Below are positions 12,291 to 24,975 of a DNA stretch of 64,000 bases, piece by piece. The position numbers and the translations under genes are program-made. The DNA lies in contig JAYJMM010000036.1 in the NCBI GenBank assembly GCA_037349105.1, positions 372,001 to 436,000 of the forward strand, written 5' to 3'. Below the pieces are notes generated by a model that was given only the letters and a program-made list of their open reading frames with translations, did no database searches and was not told where the DNA came from. Position 1 is the first letter of the stretch. The number at the start of each line of letters is the position of its first letter. Source of the stretch: Limnomonas spitsbergensis. Taxonomy: Eukaryota; Chlorophyta; Chlorophyceae; Chlamydomonadales.

Positions 12291-12759
12291 GACCCCCATT
12301 ACCGCATCCTTATCTACTCATCGTCATCATTGAATCCTCTGGCATTTATTAAGTATGAAGATATCATGCACCTCTTTCCTGTCCTTGGTCTTCCACTCCT
12401 CCATGTCCCTCCCCTTGTTAAGCAGTTTCAATTCACACTGCCCAGTCTGCCTTTTCCATCCTTCGTCTCAGATGCGACCTTGAAAACAGTCAACATGACT
12501 GCCGGCTTGCAATCCTTGCATCCCCCCAGGTTCTTCCTGACTCACTGTAGTCCCATTTTCCTTTTGAACGGTAAGGTATGCAGACTGGGGCTTGGGCACC
12601 CCATCCGCAAGGATTTACCCAAATCCACTCCGTATCGGCATTCAGTTTCTTTCTCTTTAATAAGCAAATCTGGAGTTGGGACAGTTCATTCTGATTTCAT
12701 GGATACAATGGCGCAAGGGATTTATTCTGACATCTTCACCATTATGGATTTCGACCCCA

Positions 12760-12960
12760 GGAGGAGGAGGGCTTTCACCAGTTGTACCGGGGCTAGCTGG
12801 CATGGGTAGGAAGCTCAAGCGTTTGTGGAGGATGTGGCAAACTTTTTGTAGGGCTAGTTTCTTGGGGAGCTCGAGAAGTGAATTTCTCCCTCCTTGTCAT
12901 TTACTGTCGTTCCCCTCTTTCTTATTTTCTTAATCTCTCAAGTTCCAAACTTGTTCAGGG
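12760..12960 (+). mobile_element. Truncated LINE 3' end
   Basis: Around 12,770-12,850 the frame resembles the family's ORF2 C-terminus (CAGTTGTACCGGGGC, then EAQAFVEDVANF), broken by stops and a frameshift. It is followed by the usual pyrimidine-rich 3'UTR to about 12,960, without the conserved tail. Confidence 0.5.
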
Positions 12961-13181
12961 ATTGACTCTAACAGGGGAGGGCAGCTTTGTATGCCATGGT
13001 CCGGAGATGTCATGAGCTTTGGAGGTAATTCACAAGGGTTTCCTTAGGCAGTGTCTGGGTCTGTGGCCGAATATGTTCTCATGAGTGAACTGCACCGTGA
13101 ATACCTTATCTCAAGTAATTTCAGCAGACCCTGAGTTTCTGGAATATAATTAATCTGAGGCCTGACGATGACCTTGCAAAA

Positions 13182-13779
13182 ATGGCTATGCAGGAAAGTT
13201 GTGATTTGGCGAAGGCTGGCACTTCACTTTGTTCGGCTGGTTTTCTGTCTTCGATTTTGACGACTCTGGGTATTGATTTATTTACTACTTCAGCCAATAC
13301 CTCTTTGGATATTGAGGTCTTTCTGAATTCAGCTAGGGATCAGTGGCTTTCCAAAGTTCCCAGGGATATGCCACGTTCGGCCCTGTCAGTGCGTGCTACT
13401 CCTGACTCAGAACGCTTGGGGTTCAAGTTGTTTACGTTCTCTAAGTGCTTCCAACTTAAGCGTGATGTGAAGGAGATTTTCTGGTTCAACTTATATTATT
13501 TTCGCTGTAGCCCTGTATCGGATGGGGCCGCATGGGCTGAATGTTGAGACGGGGCGTTTTGAGAAACCTTGTGTGCCTCGTAGCGAGAGAATTTGTAGAT
13601 GTTGCAATCTTAAATGTCGTGAGGATGAGCGTCACATGATTTACTGCCCGTTCTACACATACCTTCGTTTTCAATTTAACCTTACTTTCCGTAATTTTCT
13701 AGAGGACGAGGATGAGGCCATGAAATGGTGCACAAATGGAGTGTGGGGTAAACTAAATGCAGAGGATTCTGCATCTTAG
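13182..13779 (+). pseudogene. LINE ORF2 C-terminal fragment with zinc-binding domain
   Basis: Two overlapping frames (13,182-13,547 and 13,522-13,779) are parts of one LINE polymerase tail separated by a one-base frameshift near 13,520-13,530. The second frame reads GLNVETGRFEKPCVPRSERI and continues with C-x-C-C, then ERHMIYCPFY, the arrangement of the reverse-transcriptase zinc-binding (zf-RVT) domain in which a short CC..C group is followed by H-x3-C-P. It ends at a stop at 13,777-13,779. The endonuclease and polymerase parts are missing, so the copy is 5'-truncated and dead. Its C-terminus differs from the 14.4-kb LINE, so at least two LINE lineages are present. Confidence 0.7.
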
Positions 13780-14384
13780 TTATGGAAATAATTTAGTTTT
13801 TTCATCTTTCAGTGTATGATGAAAAGAGAGAATCATCTCAAAACTTTGCCAAATCTCCCGTCTCCCCCCTAATTCTCTAGGCGGTGCTCAATCGAACTCT
13901 TTTGCACCCACGTCATATTTAATGGCTGTGGCTTATCTTCTGCACCATGGGGTTCATTCCCACGCCACTGTCGTGGTTGTGTGCTAGTTGCTTGCCCAGG
14001 GGGGTCACTCGTTTTCGCTTTCTGTCCTATTGTATCAATTGTATGTACCGGTTTACGGGCACATGTCCCATGCATCAAATGTGATGCTCTGATGGACTGT
14101 AAAAACTCAGAAAGGAACTTCACAGGTCATGCTGATACACCACAGCTACACCACAGCTACATCAGCTGCACTATCCAGGGAAGCTCACACTTCCATCTTA
14201 GCCATGCTCAGCCTCCCCGCGATGTGCATCGTAAGCGGTAAGTTGTACTGGGCACTCCGCCCGTGCATCTGGTACAGCAGCTACAACTGCTGCTGGTTGA
14301 GCGACAGCGGACGCTCTGGATCGGCGGCGTCCCACAGCTGCAGCGGTAGGCCCCCCACCGCCGCCATGGCATGCACATGGGCGA

Positions 14385-14921
14385 CAGATCTGACAAGAAA
14401 CTTCCATACACACTGGCAGTCTAGGCTGCGGCTCGGCGCCGTCAGCACGGCTGACACTCGAGGACGGCGCAGCCAGCGGCGTGACGGACGGTGCTGCCAA
14501 CGTTGTTGGGCAAGGGGAGATGGCGAGCATGTGGAGGATGCGCTGCATATCTGCTTCCAATGCCCTAGCGTGAAGGAGAGGCTTAGGGACAGAGGTTGGG
14601 TAGTGCCCCCGGAGGGCGCCAAAGACTTTCAACAGTTGTACCGGGGCAGGCTTGGATGGGAGGCTCTGGCTTTTGTTGAGGACGTTGTACGCTTTGTTGA
14701 GGCCTAGATTTGTTGCTTTCCTTTGCCTTCTTGGGGAATAGGCTTGAGAGGTACAAAGATACTCCGGGCTGCCTTCTCCTTTTGGGGGGGTATTTCTTTC
14801 TCCTTTGTGTTTTTCTCCTTCTTTCCCTTTTACCTTAAGTTTCTTTTTTTCCAACGGTACAGTTGGGCGCCCACGCGGCCTAGCCTTTTTGAGCAGGGTC
14901 CAGAGGTGGAATGTCATTGAC
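14385..14921 (+). mobile_element. 5'-truncated LINE with intact ORF2 C-terminus and tail
   Basis: The open frame ending at 14,707 carries RLRLGAVSTADTRGRR, a zinc-binding knuckle (CQRC, then H-x3-CFQCP) and a C-terminal helix GWEALAFVEDVVRFVEA. A pyrimidine-rich 3'UTR of about 150 bp follows and ends in the conserved tail at 14,862-14,921 (GTTGGGCGCCCACGCGGCC to ATGTCATTGAC). This is the clearest copy linking the tail to a LINE. The reverse-strand frame of 266 codons across the same interval is a shadow. Confidence 0.7.
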
Positions 14922-15059
14922 TGGCAGTCAAGGTGGCACTGGGAGGCGCAACCCGAGACAAATGTACCGGTACACTTAAGTACCGATATTGCAAACATAA
15001 ACGCAGAATGGACAAGGGTTTGACACCCCTATAGGCCTCGCACCAAAGCTACCATACAA

Positions 15060-15470
15060 CCCCCTGATAATTTTTCTTGAGGTCTGCTGAGGACCCTGTA
15101 CGCTTGTGACCTGCTGAAGACCCTATACGCTTGAGACCTGCTGAGAACTCCCACCGGCTGTACCAGACCGGGCAGGGTTGGGATGCACTTGATTTTGTGG
15201 ACGCTGCTGTAAAGTTTGCTGAGGGCTAGTTCCTAGAGGAGCTCAGGTGTCGGACTTGTTTGCCATCCCGGTACCTCATTTTGTTCATTTCCACTCCCTC
15301 TTCCTTTTAGTTTCTTCTCTACTCCCATCGGAACAGTTGGGCGCCCACGCGACCGAGCCTTTTGTGCATGTCCCAGAGGTGTAAATTCATTGACTTGGAT
15401 TGACCCTGTACGCTTGAGACCTGCTGAGGGCCCTGTACGATTAAAACCTGGTGAAGACCCTCATACGACA
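15060..15470. repeat. Short diverged repeat around the LINE remnant
   Basis: The unit GACCCTGTACGCTTGAGACC with TGCTGAGGACC occurs about five times, at 15,085-15,150 and 15,400-15,460. It may be target sequence split by the LINE insertion. Confidence 0.45.
15160..15394 (+). mobile_element. Short LINE 3' end
   Basis: A remnant of the ORF2 C-terminus (RLYQTGQGWDALDFVDAAVK, stop near 15,228) is followed by a 3'UTR and the tail at 15,336-15,394. The immediate upstream and downstream sequences both carry ACCCTGTACGCTTGAGACCT, a short local duplication flanking the copy. Confidence 0.6.
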
Positions 15471-17640
15471 GAAGTAAAACCTTTGTTCCAAGACAACATA
15501 AGATATAACCTGTGTCCACTAAAAGCATGCCAACACAATCACATCAAAGACAAGAATATAACACCTGGGACGATGCTCGGCCACATGTGTGCCTTTTGAG
15601 CTGGGCTTGGAAGTGTGACATCATGAACCGTTGGTCCAAGCAAGTCTAGGAACCAAGGAAACACATCCGAAAAAATAAAGAATCCCATTGGACATGACCT
15701 TGAAGGAGCAGGCATTAATGGCGTGATGATACATAGATGTGGAAATCAGCAAGCAACCAGCATGGAGCTGAGTGGCACGAGGCATAGTACCCTGGAACAA
15801 CGGGCGAGGTCAAGTCACTGTGAGCCTATCCAATACAAGCGTACCGGTAGGTAACCAATCCAACATTTCGAACGCATCTGATGTAGGGCACGTTCTCCAC
15901 GAACGCATGCAACGCCGAGCAACTCAGCCTATAAAGTGAAGAGAGCCACTAGAATATTATTAAAACCTTATACAAAGACTAGTGTGCAGCCAGCCATGAC
16001 GCCTGGACGAAAAACAACAATCTTGCCACGGATCCTCGTTATCCCGTAGGATCTCAGATCTTGCACCTGTTCAAATCCTCTAAGATCTAAGGATAACAGA
16101 CCCTCTCAGGCCTAAGGATAACAAGAGACACAAGAGCAATGCAGGCTGATGCAACTATGACCTTCTACAGGTAAACTACCGGTAAATTAATAAAAGCAGT
16201 CCAGCCATTAATGTCTTGCAAATTGTCCATATCAACAGCATCCACCCCGACTGCCAGCTGATGCTGTCCTCAGGCACCGGGCACGGTACGAAAACCTGTT
16301 CTGGCGAGGAAGAAAGACATGCCCTGGGCATGAGGACCTCACCTAGCGGCCAGGGAGTGAGGCATGCCATGCGCATGGCCAACAAAAAACAATAACAGCG
16401 CCGAGGCGGCATAGCCAACGCACCATATTGTCCATGTACAACAGCAGCAGTTTAACTCTGCTGGCCAAGGCGCACCCCTTGAACTGTAAATCTTCTGGCT
16501 GCAACATGCCATGCAACTTTCTATGCCTTGCAATAGATAAATTTTCGATCGCCTCGTGAAAACTAAAAAGACGGCAAAACCAGATCCTCTTACGGGGCAA
16601 CATGGAAAGTTGAAAAGCAAAGCGCCGCCAAGCAAAAAATTAAACAAATTCCCCCCTCGTGCAACTCATTCCCCAAATCAGTCCCTGGTATATGCCTTCA
16701 TGAGCGCGCACTACATTCGATTTCAATCCAGCACTAGGAAGGGTGAAAATCTGGGCTAGTCCAAAATGTCAGGAATGTGCACAAGGCGTACGGAGATATG
16801 GGCCCCCAACATGGTATGATCCGCACCTTCGTACGTTCCCATCACAAATCGGGCTAGTCCAAGGTGCCACCCAGGGCTTGAGCAAGGTAGCTCTCTAAAA
16901 TGAAGACCCTGCAGAGAAGAGACCCCTCGACAGAACAAAGAACAGCTCAGAAAATAAGAAATTCCCGCAGAAGAAAGACCCTCCAGTGAGACAAAGAACA
17001 CCTCAGCAACAAAGACCCAGGCACCCAGCAGAGGAAAAATACCCTCGGACAAAACAGACACCCGGCAGAAGTGTGACCACCAAAGGAGAGGCTATCCAAA
17101 ACAATCAGTGATCTGAAAACAATTAACCTCCTGCAGAAAAAACTTGGAAAGTAAGAACTTTCGCAGGAATATAAGAACTCCTGACCTTGAGTCGATGGCA
17201 CTAACAGAAGAGCGTGATGCCCCCTGCCCCCACACACCGCGTATCACTCACACGGGACAGCGTCACAGCCCTTTGCGAACCCTGTGACAAGAATCCCAAA
17301 CAAACCTCATATTTGGCAAGGCAGGGCCTGCCAGGCCCTGGGTGGAACATATTTCAGGAAAATGTTTCATAAGCATGTTCCCGTACATGGGATGGTATTT
17401 CTAACCACCCACGAATTACAGATCCCCAAGTACCCCTCCCACACAAATTCATGACCGCTACCTTCTAACACCCCTGTACCTCTTTCTAAGACTAACTGTA
17501 CGGCTGTAACCCCTTGTTTACCGGGTCACACAGCGTGACCAGAAACATGGCATCAGCTGAGCACCCAGTAACCGAGGCACCGCCAGGGCTATCTGAGCCA
17601 AGGCTCCGCCAGGGCGGAGCACCCACCAACCAAGGCACTG
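15471..17640. other. Stretch with no supported gene, weak repeats
   Basis: I see no convincing exon. About 16,900-17,080 is an A/C-rich imperfect tandem array (AGACCC, CAGA, ACAAAGAACACCTCAG motifs, unit roughly 40 bp). About 17,545-17,645 contains two copies of a 65-bp module (GCACCCACCAACCAAGGCAC and TGCCAGGGCTACCTGAGC). Two TACCGGTA octamers occur at 15,842 and 16,177. Confidence 0.35.
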
Positions 17641-17650
17641 CCAGGGCTAC

Positions 17651-20600
17651 CTGAGCAAAATGAAAGCAGATCCCATCCACACTCCAAATACGATCAGATA
17701 TACATCGCCCGTCGCATTCAAATCTCCGCACACCCTGCCTGCGTACTCAATATCCTTGCCTCGCCAGGTATGATAAAGCAGGCCAGAATCCACGCCCTTG
17801 TTTTTTACATATCCCCACCCCTGCTGCGGAAAAGAGCTCCCATTGGACCCCTGGCTTGATGTGAGGCCCATCTCCCCTCACGGCCATCTCTCTTTAAGGT
17901 AGGTTATGGGTTCAGGGTCAACCCTGCTGCCCCTCATCCCCTCTGGAGGAGAGGTATAGGGCTCTGCCTGTAACATAAATCAATACCCCTCCTATAGAGA
18001 GCATTTGAGGGCATAGTGCCGTGAACCAACAGTCAGGTAGGCCCCTGCTCCAATGTGCGCAAGTACACCTTATGCGAGTATGAAGGGCCAGCCCAAGAAG
18101 CCACTCCTCACTTCTCATCCCGCGCACCCACGAACGAATACCCGGCGCTGCTGCAACTCGCATCAGCATGCCCAGCAGTACCGCCGCCGCTCCCCGTCGC
18201 CGCATCAACAGGTGAGGGACAGTCGAGTCCGGCGCCACCATCGTCGCTGACAACGCACCTCGCCCTCCGTGCCTGCGCCGGTACCCTACCCTGCAGGCCC
18301 GGCAGCAAGAGGCAGGGTCGCAGCCACACTGCCGCCGCCGCCTGCGCTGAGAGAGAAACGATGCAGTTTGTCACCAACATCCTCATCGCAACGCTGTGCC
18401 CAAGCATGGGCGATAGCCAGCTGTACCATACGGGGCCCTCCGCTAGGAAGGTGATCAGGATCGCAAGGCGCAGGTCATACGACTCCGCCGTCGTGATGGC
18501 GCCCTTGACCAGCAACCTGACCCAGTCGCGGCTGGCCAACTTGCCAGCCATGGTTGAGATGACGTCTGCGGGCGCCAGGCCCAGCAGCGCCAGCGCGGTC
18601 AGCGCTATGCGGTGCATGTGTAGCAGCGCGCCCACATCTGCGCCAAACAGCCGGCCCGCGTGCCGTCGCAGCCGCTGCGGCAGCCAGCTGGCTATCACGG
18701 CCAGCAGTTGCCGCGCTACGCCACCGTTGCCACGCCGCGCCGCGTGCCCTACCAGGACTAGGTAGTACGGCTGAGTGAACAGCAGCAACCCAATCAGCCA
18801 GCCGAAGCCTACAGCAGCAGGGCAGCGGATTTATTAGGTTGTTGCAACAAGGTCTCTGCAGCGATAGTCCACAACTGCAGATTTATTAGGTCTTTGAAGC
18901 AATAGTCCACACCTTGCCCTTTATTAGACAGTTTATTAGACAGCTCAGACCGCAGCAGTAAATGTCATAAACGCTCACCACACCTCGGTATAGATTTTCA
19001 ACTCGATAGTCGATACTGGTTCAGGTACTCCAGCTCAACCCATCTTTGCGCCATTATATGAGATCCCTGGCAGTTTGTTGACGCCGGCCTATCAACTGCC
19101 AAGAAGGCGCCTCGTGGGACCTAGCTAGACAGGACCGCCGTATCCTTTTGAACTATTTCAGGGGTTGGGGTTCAGGGGTACTGGGCTTAGGGATTCCAGG
19201 GTTTCCAGGGTTAAGGGCTTTGATCTCACCATAATTCTGCACCAGTGCACCATAGAGACCAGACAAAGTTCCCGACGAGATGATCAGTGCGGCCCACATT
19301 GCCGACACGCCCAGCGCAGGCATCATAAAGGAGGCATCCCCTGCACCCGCTTCCGCGACCGTTGCCGCCGCCGGCGCAGCGGTGCCAACAAACGCCCATG
19401 AGCTAAGGAGCAGCGATGAGACACTTGCCCGAGTGACCGGTGGAGATCCTAGCTGACCAGGCGGTATCTCAAAGTCGGCAGTTGGAGAAGCCAGAGGGCT
19501 CTGGGAGTGCTGCACATGCCTTGTCGAGACAGAGGCCAGGGACAGGAAAGCCTGCTGCTGCTGCGGCGGCGGCAGTGACCCTGAGGCTCCACTAGACGAC
19601 AGGGCAGCCACTGCCGCGTCTGCATTGTCGACGCTGACACCTGTTACGCCGGAAGCCAGTGGACAGGCGTTTCCCAGCTTAAACCCCGTCTGCGTGACCA
19701 GCGCCGCGCCCCGAGCCACCGCCGGGGCAGCTGACACGTGCCTGTCATTGCTGAGACCAAGGCTCGGAGTCACGACACTCGCTGCCATGAACTCGCTCAA
19801 ACCAAGGCTGTCCTCCTGCTCCTCCTCCGCCGTACCGGCAGGAGGGCCCGTCGTCATTGCCATGATGCAGCCCTGTAGCAGCTGCGTTGTTGCGGGCAGG
19901 TCGCACGACTCGGCCCAGGACTGCAAGTCTGCCGCAATTTTCACCAGTGGCGACAGCTGGCGGCTGCCACGGGCCAAATCAGGCCCACCTGCCGCCGGGC
20001 CGGACACGTCGCCGCGGGCCTCATTCCACGTGAACGACCAATGCAGCTCGCTGCAGGACCTCCCACCAGTGGCAGCCACTGACGGGTTAGGCGCCGTGGC
20101 ACGGCAGAACTGAAGCAGCTCATCCGCCGCATCGGCCGCTGGGTCCGAGACGTCAGCTGCGGCCAGCGACGTGAGCAGGCTGTCCGGCGGCGGCGCGCCG
20201 GCAGCGGCGGCTTCGATGACGACGGACAGGTCATGCATCAGGTCTTCACACTTATCCAGCGCCAGCAGCACGCCATCAACCTCCTCCGCCGCCTGATGGC
20301 ATCCCTCCGGCAGCAGCAGCACGCTCTCCGAGGCAAGCAATTGGTCGCCCAGGTGGCTGCCCAAGCCGTCTGCCATTGACCAAACGTACAGCTCGAGCCG
20401 GCCTTGTGTTGGCCTGTGATCCGCCTGCCTCTGCATCCAGTCCGCGCCGCCACACTGCCGCGGCGGAGGACCGTGCACGTCAACCTTGAGGGTGAAGCGC
20501 ATGGAGCCCTGAGGCTGCAAGTATGCAGAGCTGCCGTCGCACGGATCCAAGGAGGTTGAGGCCGCGGCATCAGCTGCGGTCGCGGTACATATGGGCGGCT

Positions 20601-23600
20601 GCCACACCTCAAGGTGCACCGGCACGCGGCGCCCCCCGAGCACGGCTTCGAGCACAAGCCCGCTGCCCAGAATAACACTGCCGCCGCCGGGCCTGCCGCC
20701 GATGCCACTGACACCGCCCTTTGCTGACGAGGCCAGAGCAGGTAGCATGTCCATCACGCCGCTGCCAGACAGGCACGCACTGAGGCTCAGCATACTGTCA
20801 GAGGCAGGCCTGGCCACACAGCGCGCCTGAGAGGCGTCCAGTGACAGACGCAAGGGCGCTGCCGTGGTTCCGGCGGCAGAGGTCCCCTGCAACTCAGCTG
20901 CCCTGGGACTCCAGCCCTCAGCAGGCAGGAGGGCGCTGCGCAGGGCATGCGGAGTGTCCACTGGGAGAGGACACCAGCGGTGGTCGTCGTCCAAGTAGAA
21001 CAACCCGTTGGTAGAGTCCGCCTCTGAGCTGTCAACCTGACAGGGGGGGAGGGGGAGGCTTAAACGCTGCCGCTGTGCATCTGCACATACCCACATGCAA
21101 AGCATAAGCAAGCACGCATGGACAGGGCAAGCCCATCAGGGTACAAGGCAACACTACTACATCCTACAGCGAGGAGCCATGCAAAGTCACTTAGCAGAAC
21201 TAAAACCTTGATGGGCTACCGGTTTTTTGAGTTCCGTTTTATTAGTGGTAAGAACACCACCGATACCGTTAAACTATTTTTCAGTTACAAGTTTGGGGTG
21301 AACCGTAGGCCTACGCAAGGGGAAATATCAATCCGGGCAAATACTTCAGACCATGCTGAACCATAAGGCACTGTGACGGCCACCGAGGCGCTCGGCTCAA
21401 GGTCTAGGGTCTAAGGTTGACACACGCCAGCACACCAACCTGGACCCTGACGGCGCCTTTGGGTGAGAGCACCTCCAAGGAGTCCATGCCGATGAGGTCG
21501 CCCAGGTTGAGCAGCTCCAGCAGTGTTGTCATGTCCATCAAAGCCAGCATTGGATCGCCGGCAACGCCAATGGCACCGCCGCTATTGCTGCTGGCCCCAG
21601 CGCCGCCGACTCGAGGCTCCTCAGCGGTGCCCAAGGCCGGCAGCGGCGGCGGCCCGTCGGCCAGGTCGATCACGTGGGCCTCGATGATGACACAACCGCT
21701 GCGGGCACTCAGCTGGTGCAGGTGCAACGTCGGGTACCTGCACGCAAGACCAAAAAGGAATAGCAGGGCATATGTATGGGAGGGAGACTGGGGCACAATG
21801 ACATGATGAGGGGGGATGGGGGGGAATGAAGTGATTTTACAAAACATTGAAGAGACATACCGGTACGAGGGTCCCATGCTGTACTGGCATCAGGTTAGCT
21901 CTTGCATTAACGTGAAAGATGGTTGCCTTGGTTTAATTTGGTTATATTACATTGGCGATACAGTTACGTACCAGCAATTTCTTGATCGGCACCACCTACT
22001 GCGTACCTTTCAAAAAGCCTATTTGTAACAGGAGCGCCCTCACAACATACAGTACCGGACGACCGGTACCAAATTGCAAATGAAATGAAAGAGCGGCAGT
22101 GGACTGATAGCAGAAGAATAAGCCAATGCTGTAACCTGCCTCACCTGGGCCCTCCTGCTGCAATGGTTGCTCCCTTCTTTACCTGTGCCCCCCCACCACC
22201 TCCGCACACACGAACCCCCCTTTCATACTGAAGTCCACCCCCCCTCCACCCCCCTCCAACATGCGCCTCCCTTCATGTGTTTACCCGCAGCTCCCCGCAT
22301 CTCTCATGTCCCCCCCATGTCCTCCCTATCACTTGTGCACAAACACCCCACTGATGTAACCGAATGGACCCCTTCTCCTGTGACCGTCTCCCCCACTATT
22401 GTTACCTGGATGCAAAGCGCTGCTGGATGGCTTCCAGCACCCGGTTCTTCGACACTTGATCCAGGCTTGCACCGGGGATCTATGAAGAAGGAGGGAGGGT
22501 TTAGGGTAAAAGATAATCCAGTAGAAAGGAACATAGTATCTGAGCTGACAGGCTGGTCCGGCGGGAAAGGAACAAAATATCCGGACCAGCAAACAGGCCC
22601 GAGGGGGAAAGACGGATCTGGACTGACGGACAGAAACAGGGGAGGAAGGACAGATGTGGACTATTGGGCATGCCCAGGGGGGGGGTAGGACAGTTCCAGG
22701 CTGGTCGGCAGGCCCCTGGGGAAAGAAAAAACAGAATCCGGGCTCGGGGCAGGCCACGAGTGGGCGGGAGGATAGTTCTGGGCAGGCCCAGGGACGCGCC
22801 CCACACATCCCCAGATCCAGATGTACATGAAGGGAGCGGAGGGCCGAGGGGAGGAATACCAAACCCCAGAGGAGGGGAGTGGGAAGGGATTTTGGTCAAG
22901 GTGAAAAGCAACTCTGCCCAACCCTGCCCTGAATCCTGATCCGCAGATTTCCGATTCACAGCGCCATACCCCATCCAGGTTGGCATCTGGTGAAGTTTTT
23001 GTTTCGTTTCATCTCATTGTTCAGATTATTTGTCCACACCATGCACTGTGTACTGCTGGTGTGTGACTTTTCCACCTCGCATCCTCACCTTCCCTGTTCC
23101 GGTATGATCTTGCATGGTATTCATGATGCTCAACAAAGGTCCGCTCACCTTGAGTGAGAATCGCAGGTGCCTGGTGGAGGAGACGTAAGTTGGCATGGAC
23201 CAGTAGGCCCCGAGCCGGTTGTCCTGGCTTCGCCGCGGGCAGCGGCTCAGAGGCGACAGGAAGGGCCGCAGCGGCAACACAGCTGCTGCTGCTGCTGTTA
23301 CTGCTGCTGATGATGCCCCCCGAGGCCTCATGCATGATAAGGAGAAGGCGCTGGTGCCGGCTGCCATATTGATGGGCTGCAGCTGCTGCTGTAGTGGTAG
23401 GTGTTGCAGCTGATGCTGCAGAAGAATCTGGTTATGATGCCCTGTAAGGGCGCACGAGGGAACTGACGGGCTGGATGATGCGGTAGGGTTAGCTGATGTT
23501 GCGTTTTGCTTCTGCCGTTTCTGCTGCTTCAGCAGTGTACATTCAGCAGCTGCTGCTGTGTTTTGATCCTGCTGCATGGTACATTCAGGTGCTCCTGTTG

Positions 23601-24195
23601 CGGTTTGCTGCTGCTGCTGCTGCTGCATAGTGCAAGCACTGGCTGCTACAGGACTCTGCAACAGGGTTCCTTTCCAGGCTTTCTCAGCGCCGTGCTCTTG
23701 ATGGACAGTCGAATCTCTGTGGCTCATGCTTTCGTTGCAGATGCTGTTGCTGCTTCTCAGGAACTCTTTGAAGCCGTGGTTCATATCGCTTGCTACCACA
23801 GCCTCACTGCCGTCGCTTGCTGCTGCTCCTCCTGCTTCGTCTTCGCTGTTGAAGCATATCGCGCCACGAGCCAACAGGAGGCATGACTCTGACGTCGATG
23901 GGAGTGACTTGGTGACCTCGAACGCGCATCGACTGCTGCTGCTGCCCTCAAGCACCATTCTTTTGCTGGACTTGCAGACCTCTAACGCCTCGCTATTTAT
24001 GAAAACGCTGCCCTCGGACGCTTTGATGTTGCTGCTGTCGAGATCCAGCGCAAAGTTGCTGCTGCATCCTACGAAGCCCTCATCGTCGATCGAGTGCCGG
24101 GACGAGGTACATGCGCTACTGATGTTCGATGCCGACGCAGTGCTGCCACAGCCCAGCAGCAGCCGCTGCCATTGACAGGCGGGGAGGCTATGCAT
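17651..24195 (-). CDS. Large Gln/Ala-rich protein with C-terminal membrane segments, unrecognised
   Basis: Reconstructed minus-strand exons with fitting phases: 24,195-23,149 (ATG start), 22,479-22,406, 21,737-21,440, 21,036-19,230 and 18,808 to about 18,290; a further exon at 17,734-17,651 is likely. The open frame continues to a stop at 19,153, but a GTGAGA donor at 19,229 joins in phase to the next exon (NYG then FGWLIGLLLFTQPYYLV), so I prefer the spliced form. The N-terminus is rich in Ser, Gln and Ala with repeats of CTMQQ/CTLLKQQ. The segment across exons 1-3 (LRFSLK, IPGASLDQVSKNRV, then ARSGCVIIEAHVIDL) looks conserved. It weakly recalls the region after the SBP domain in large plant SPL proteins (RI-F-L ... 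RPGC), but no SBP zinc finger is seen, so this is a hunch only. The C-terminal exons are hydrophobic, which suggests a membrane-anchored protein. Confidence 0.55.
22530..22800. repeat. Degenerate G-rich intronic repeat
   Basis: Imperfect units of about 40 bp (CTGACAGGCTGGTCCGGCGG, GGAAAGGAACA, GGACAGA) lie in the first intron of the large minus-strand gene. The several open frames through it are by-products. Confidence 0.5.
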
Positions 24196-24975
24196 GGCTG
24201 GTGCAGTAGGGGGGGCGGTAGGATGAGGCAGCTCGTGGGGCTTCAGTGGAGGATCACGGTCAGCACTCGTTGCCGCAGCTACAGTGGCCCTTATGCAGGA
24301 CAGACTGCAGTAGTAGTAGAACGGGCAAAATCTGGAGGGAAAATGAGCGAGTTACCGGTACTGCGTGTTTCCATCGGAGGTTTGGGAACCGTTCTGTTCC
24401 TGTCGGTTTGACAAACTGTTCTTCGGTTGGTACGGCTGTTCCGCCGTAATTGTTTTCCCGCGTTTCCATTGCATCCGAAACCATTCAGGGCCCAATCACC
24501 GCGCCACGCTGGCGTTCTGGTGCCATTCCGGACACAAGTGCAAGTGGAATTAACGAGGGTGAGCTGTCAATCCATTTCCGCGTTCCGGACAAAATTGGAA
24601 TCGGGTCCTCGGAGAACAGATGTGTGTGACCTCTGGTTTTCTTCTGATCAGCCTCGAACCTCTTGCTCAGAATGTTGCCTGCATTGCCATGACCAAAGAG
24701 TCTGGCCGAGACACGGTACGTCATACCCCATCAACATACATTTTGAATTCTCAAACCGATGAAACATGCAAGGTTTGGGTCCAGAGCTTTCGCGTCGATA
24801 CAAATGTGCGCAATGGAGTAATAAGTTCATCTCACGCGAAGGCTCATATGAACAAGGGGCGTTTGGAAAGTAGCACGTGGCAGTTAGTTGGTACTCTTCC
24901 AACTCGCTCGCAAATGAAGTTGGGTTCCATAAAATGATCGCCCTGCTTTTTAAACTAGGGCAAATGAAGACATGC
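24196..24975. other. Upstream flank of the large minus-strand gene; no other gene seen
   Basis: This 780-bp stretch separates the ATG at 24,195 from the retrotransposon. It should hold the promoter of the minus-strand gene. No clear TATA box was recognised. A TACCGGTA octamer lies at 24,353. Confidence 0.3.

Noticed and set aside
14198..14998. 266-codon minus-strand frame
   Set aside because: Runs antisense through a LINE ORF2 C-terminus, its 3'UTR and tail; a shadow of the repeat.
18055..18765. 236-codon plus-strand frame
   Set aside because: Antisense to the hydrophobic minus-strand exon that joins in phase to the large minus-strand gene; the plus frame has no domain or splice partner.
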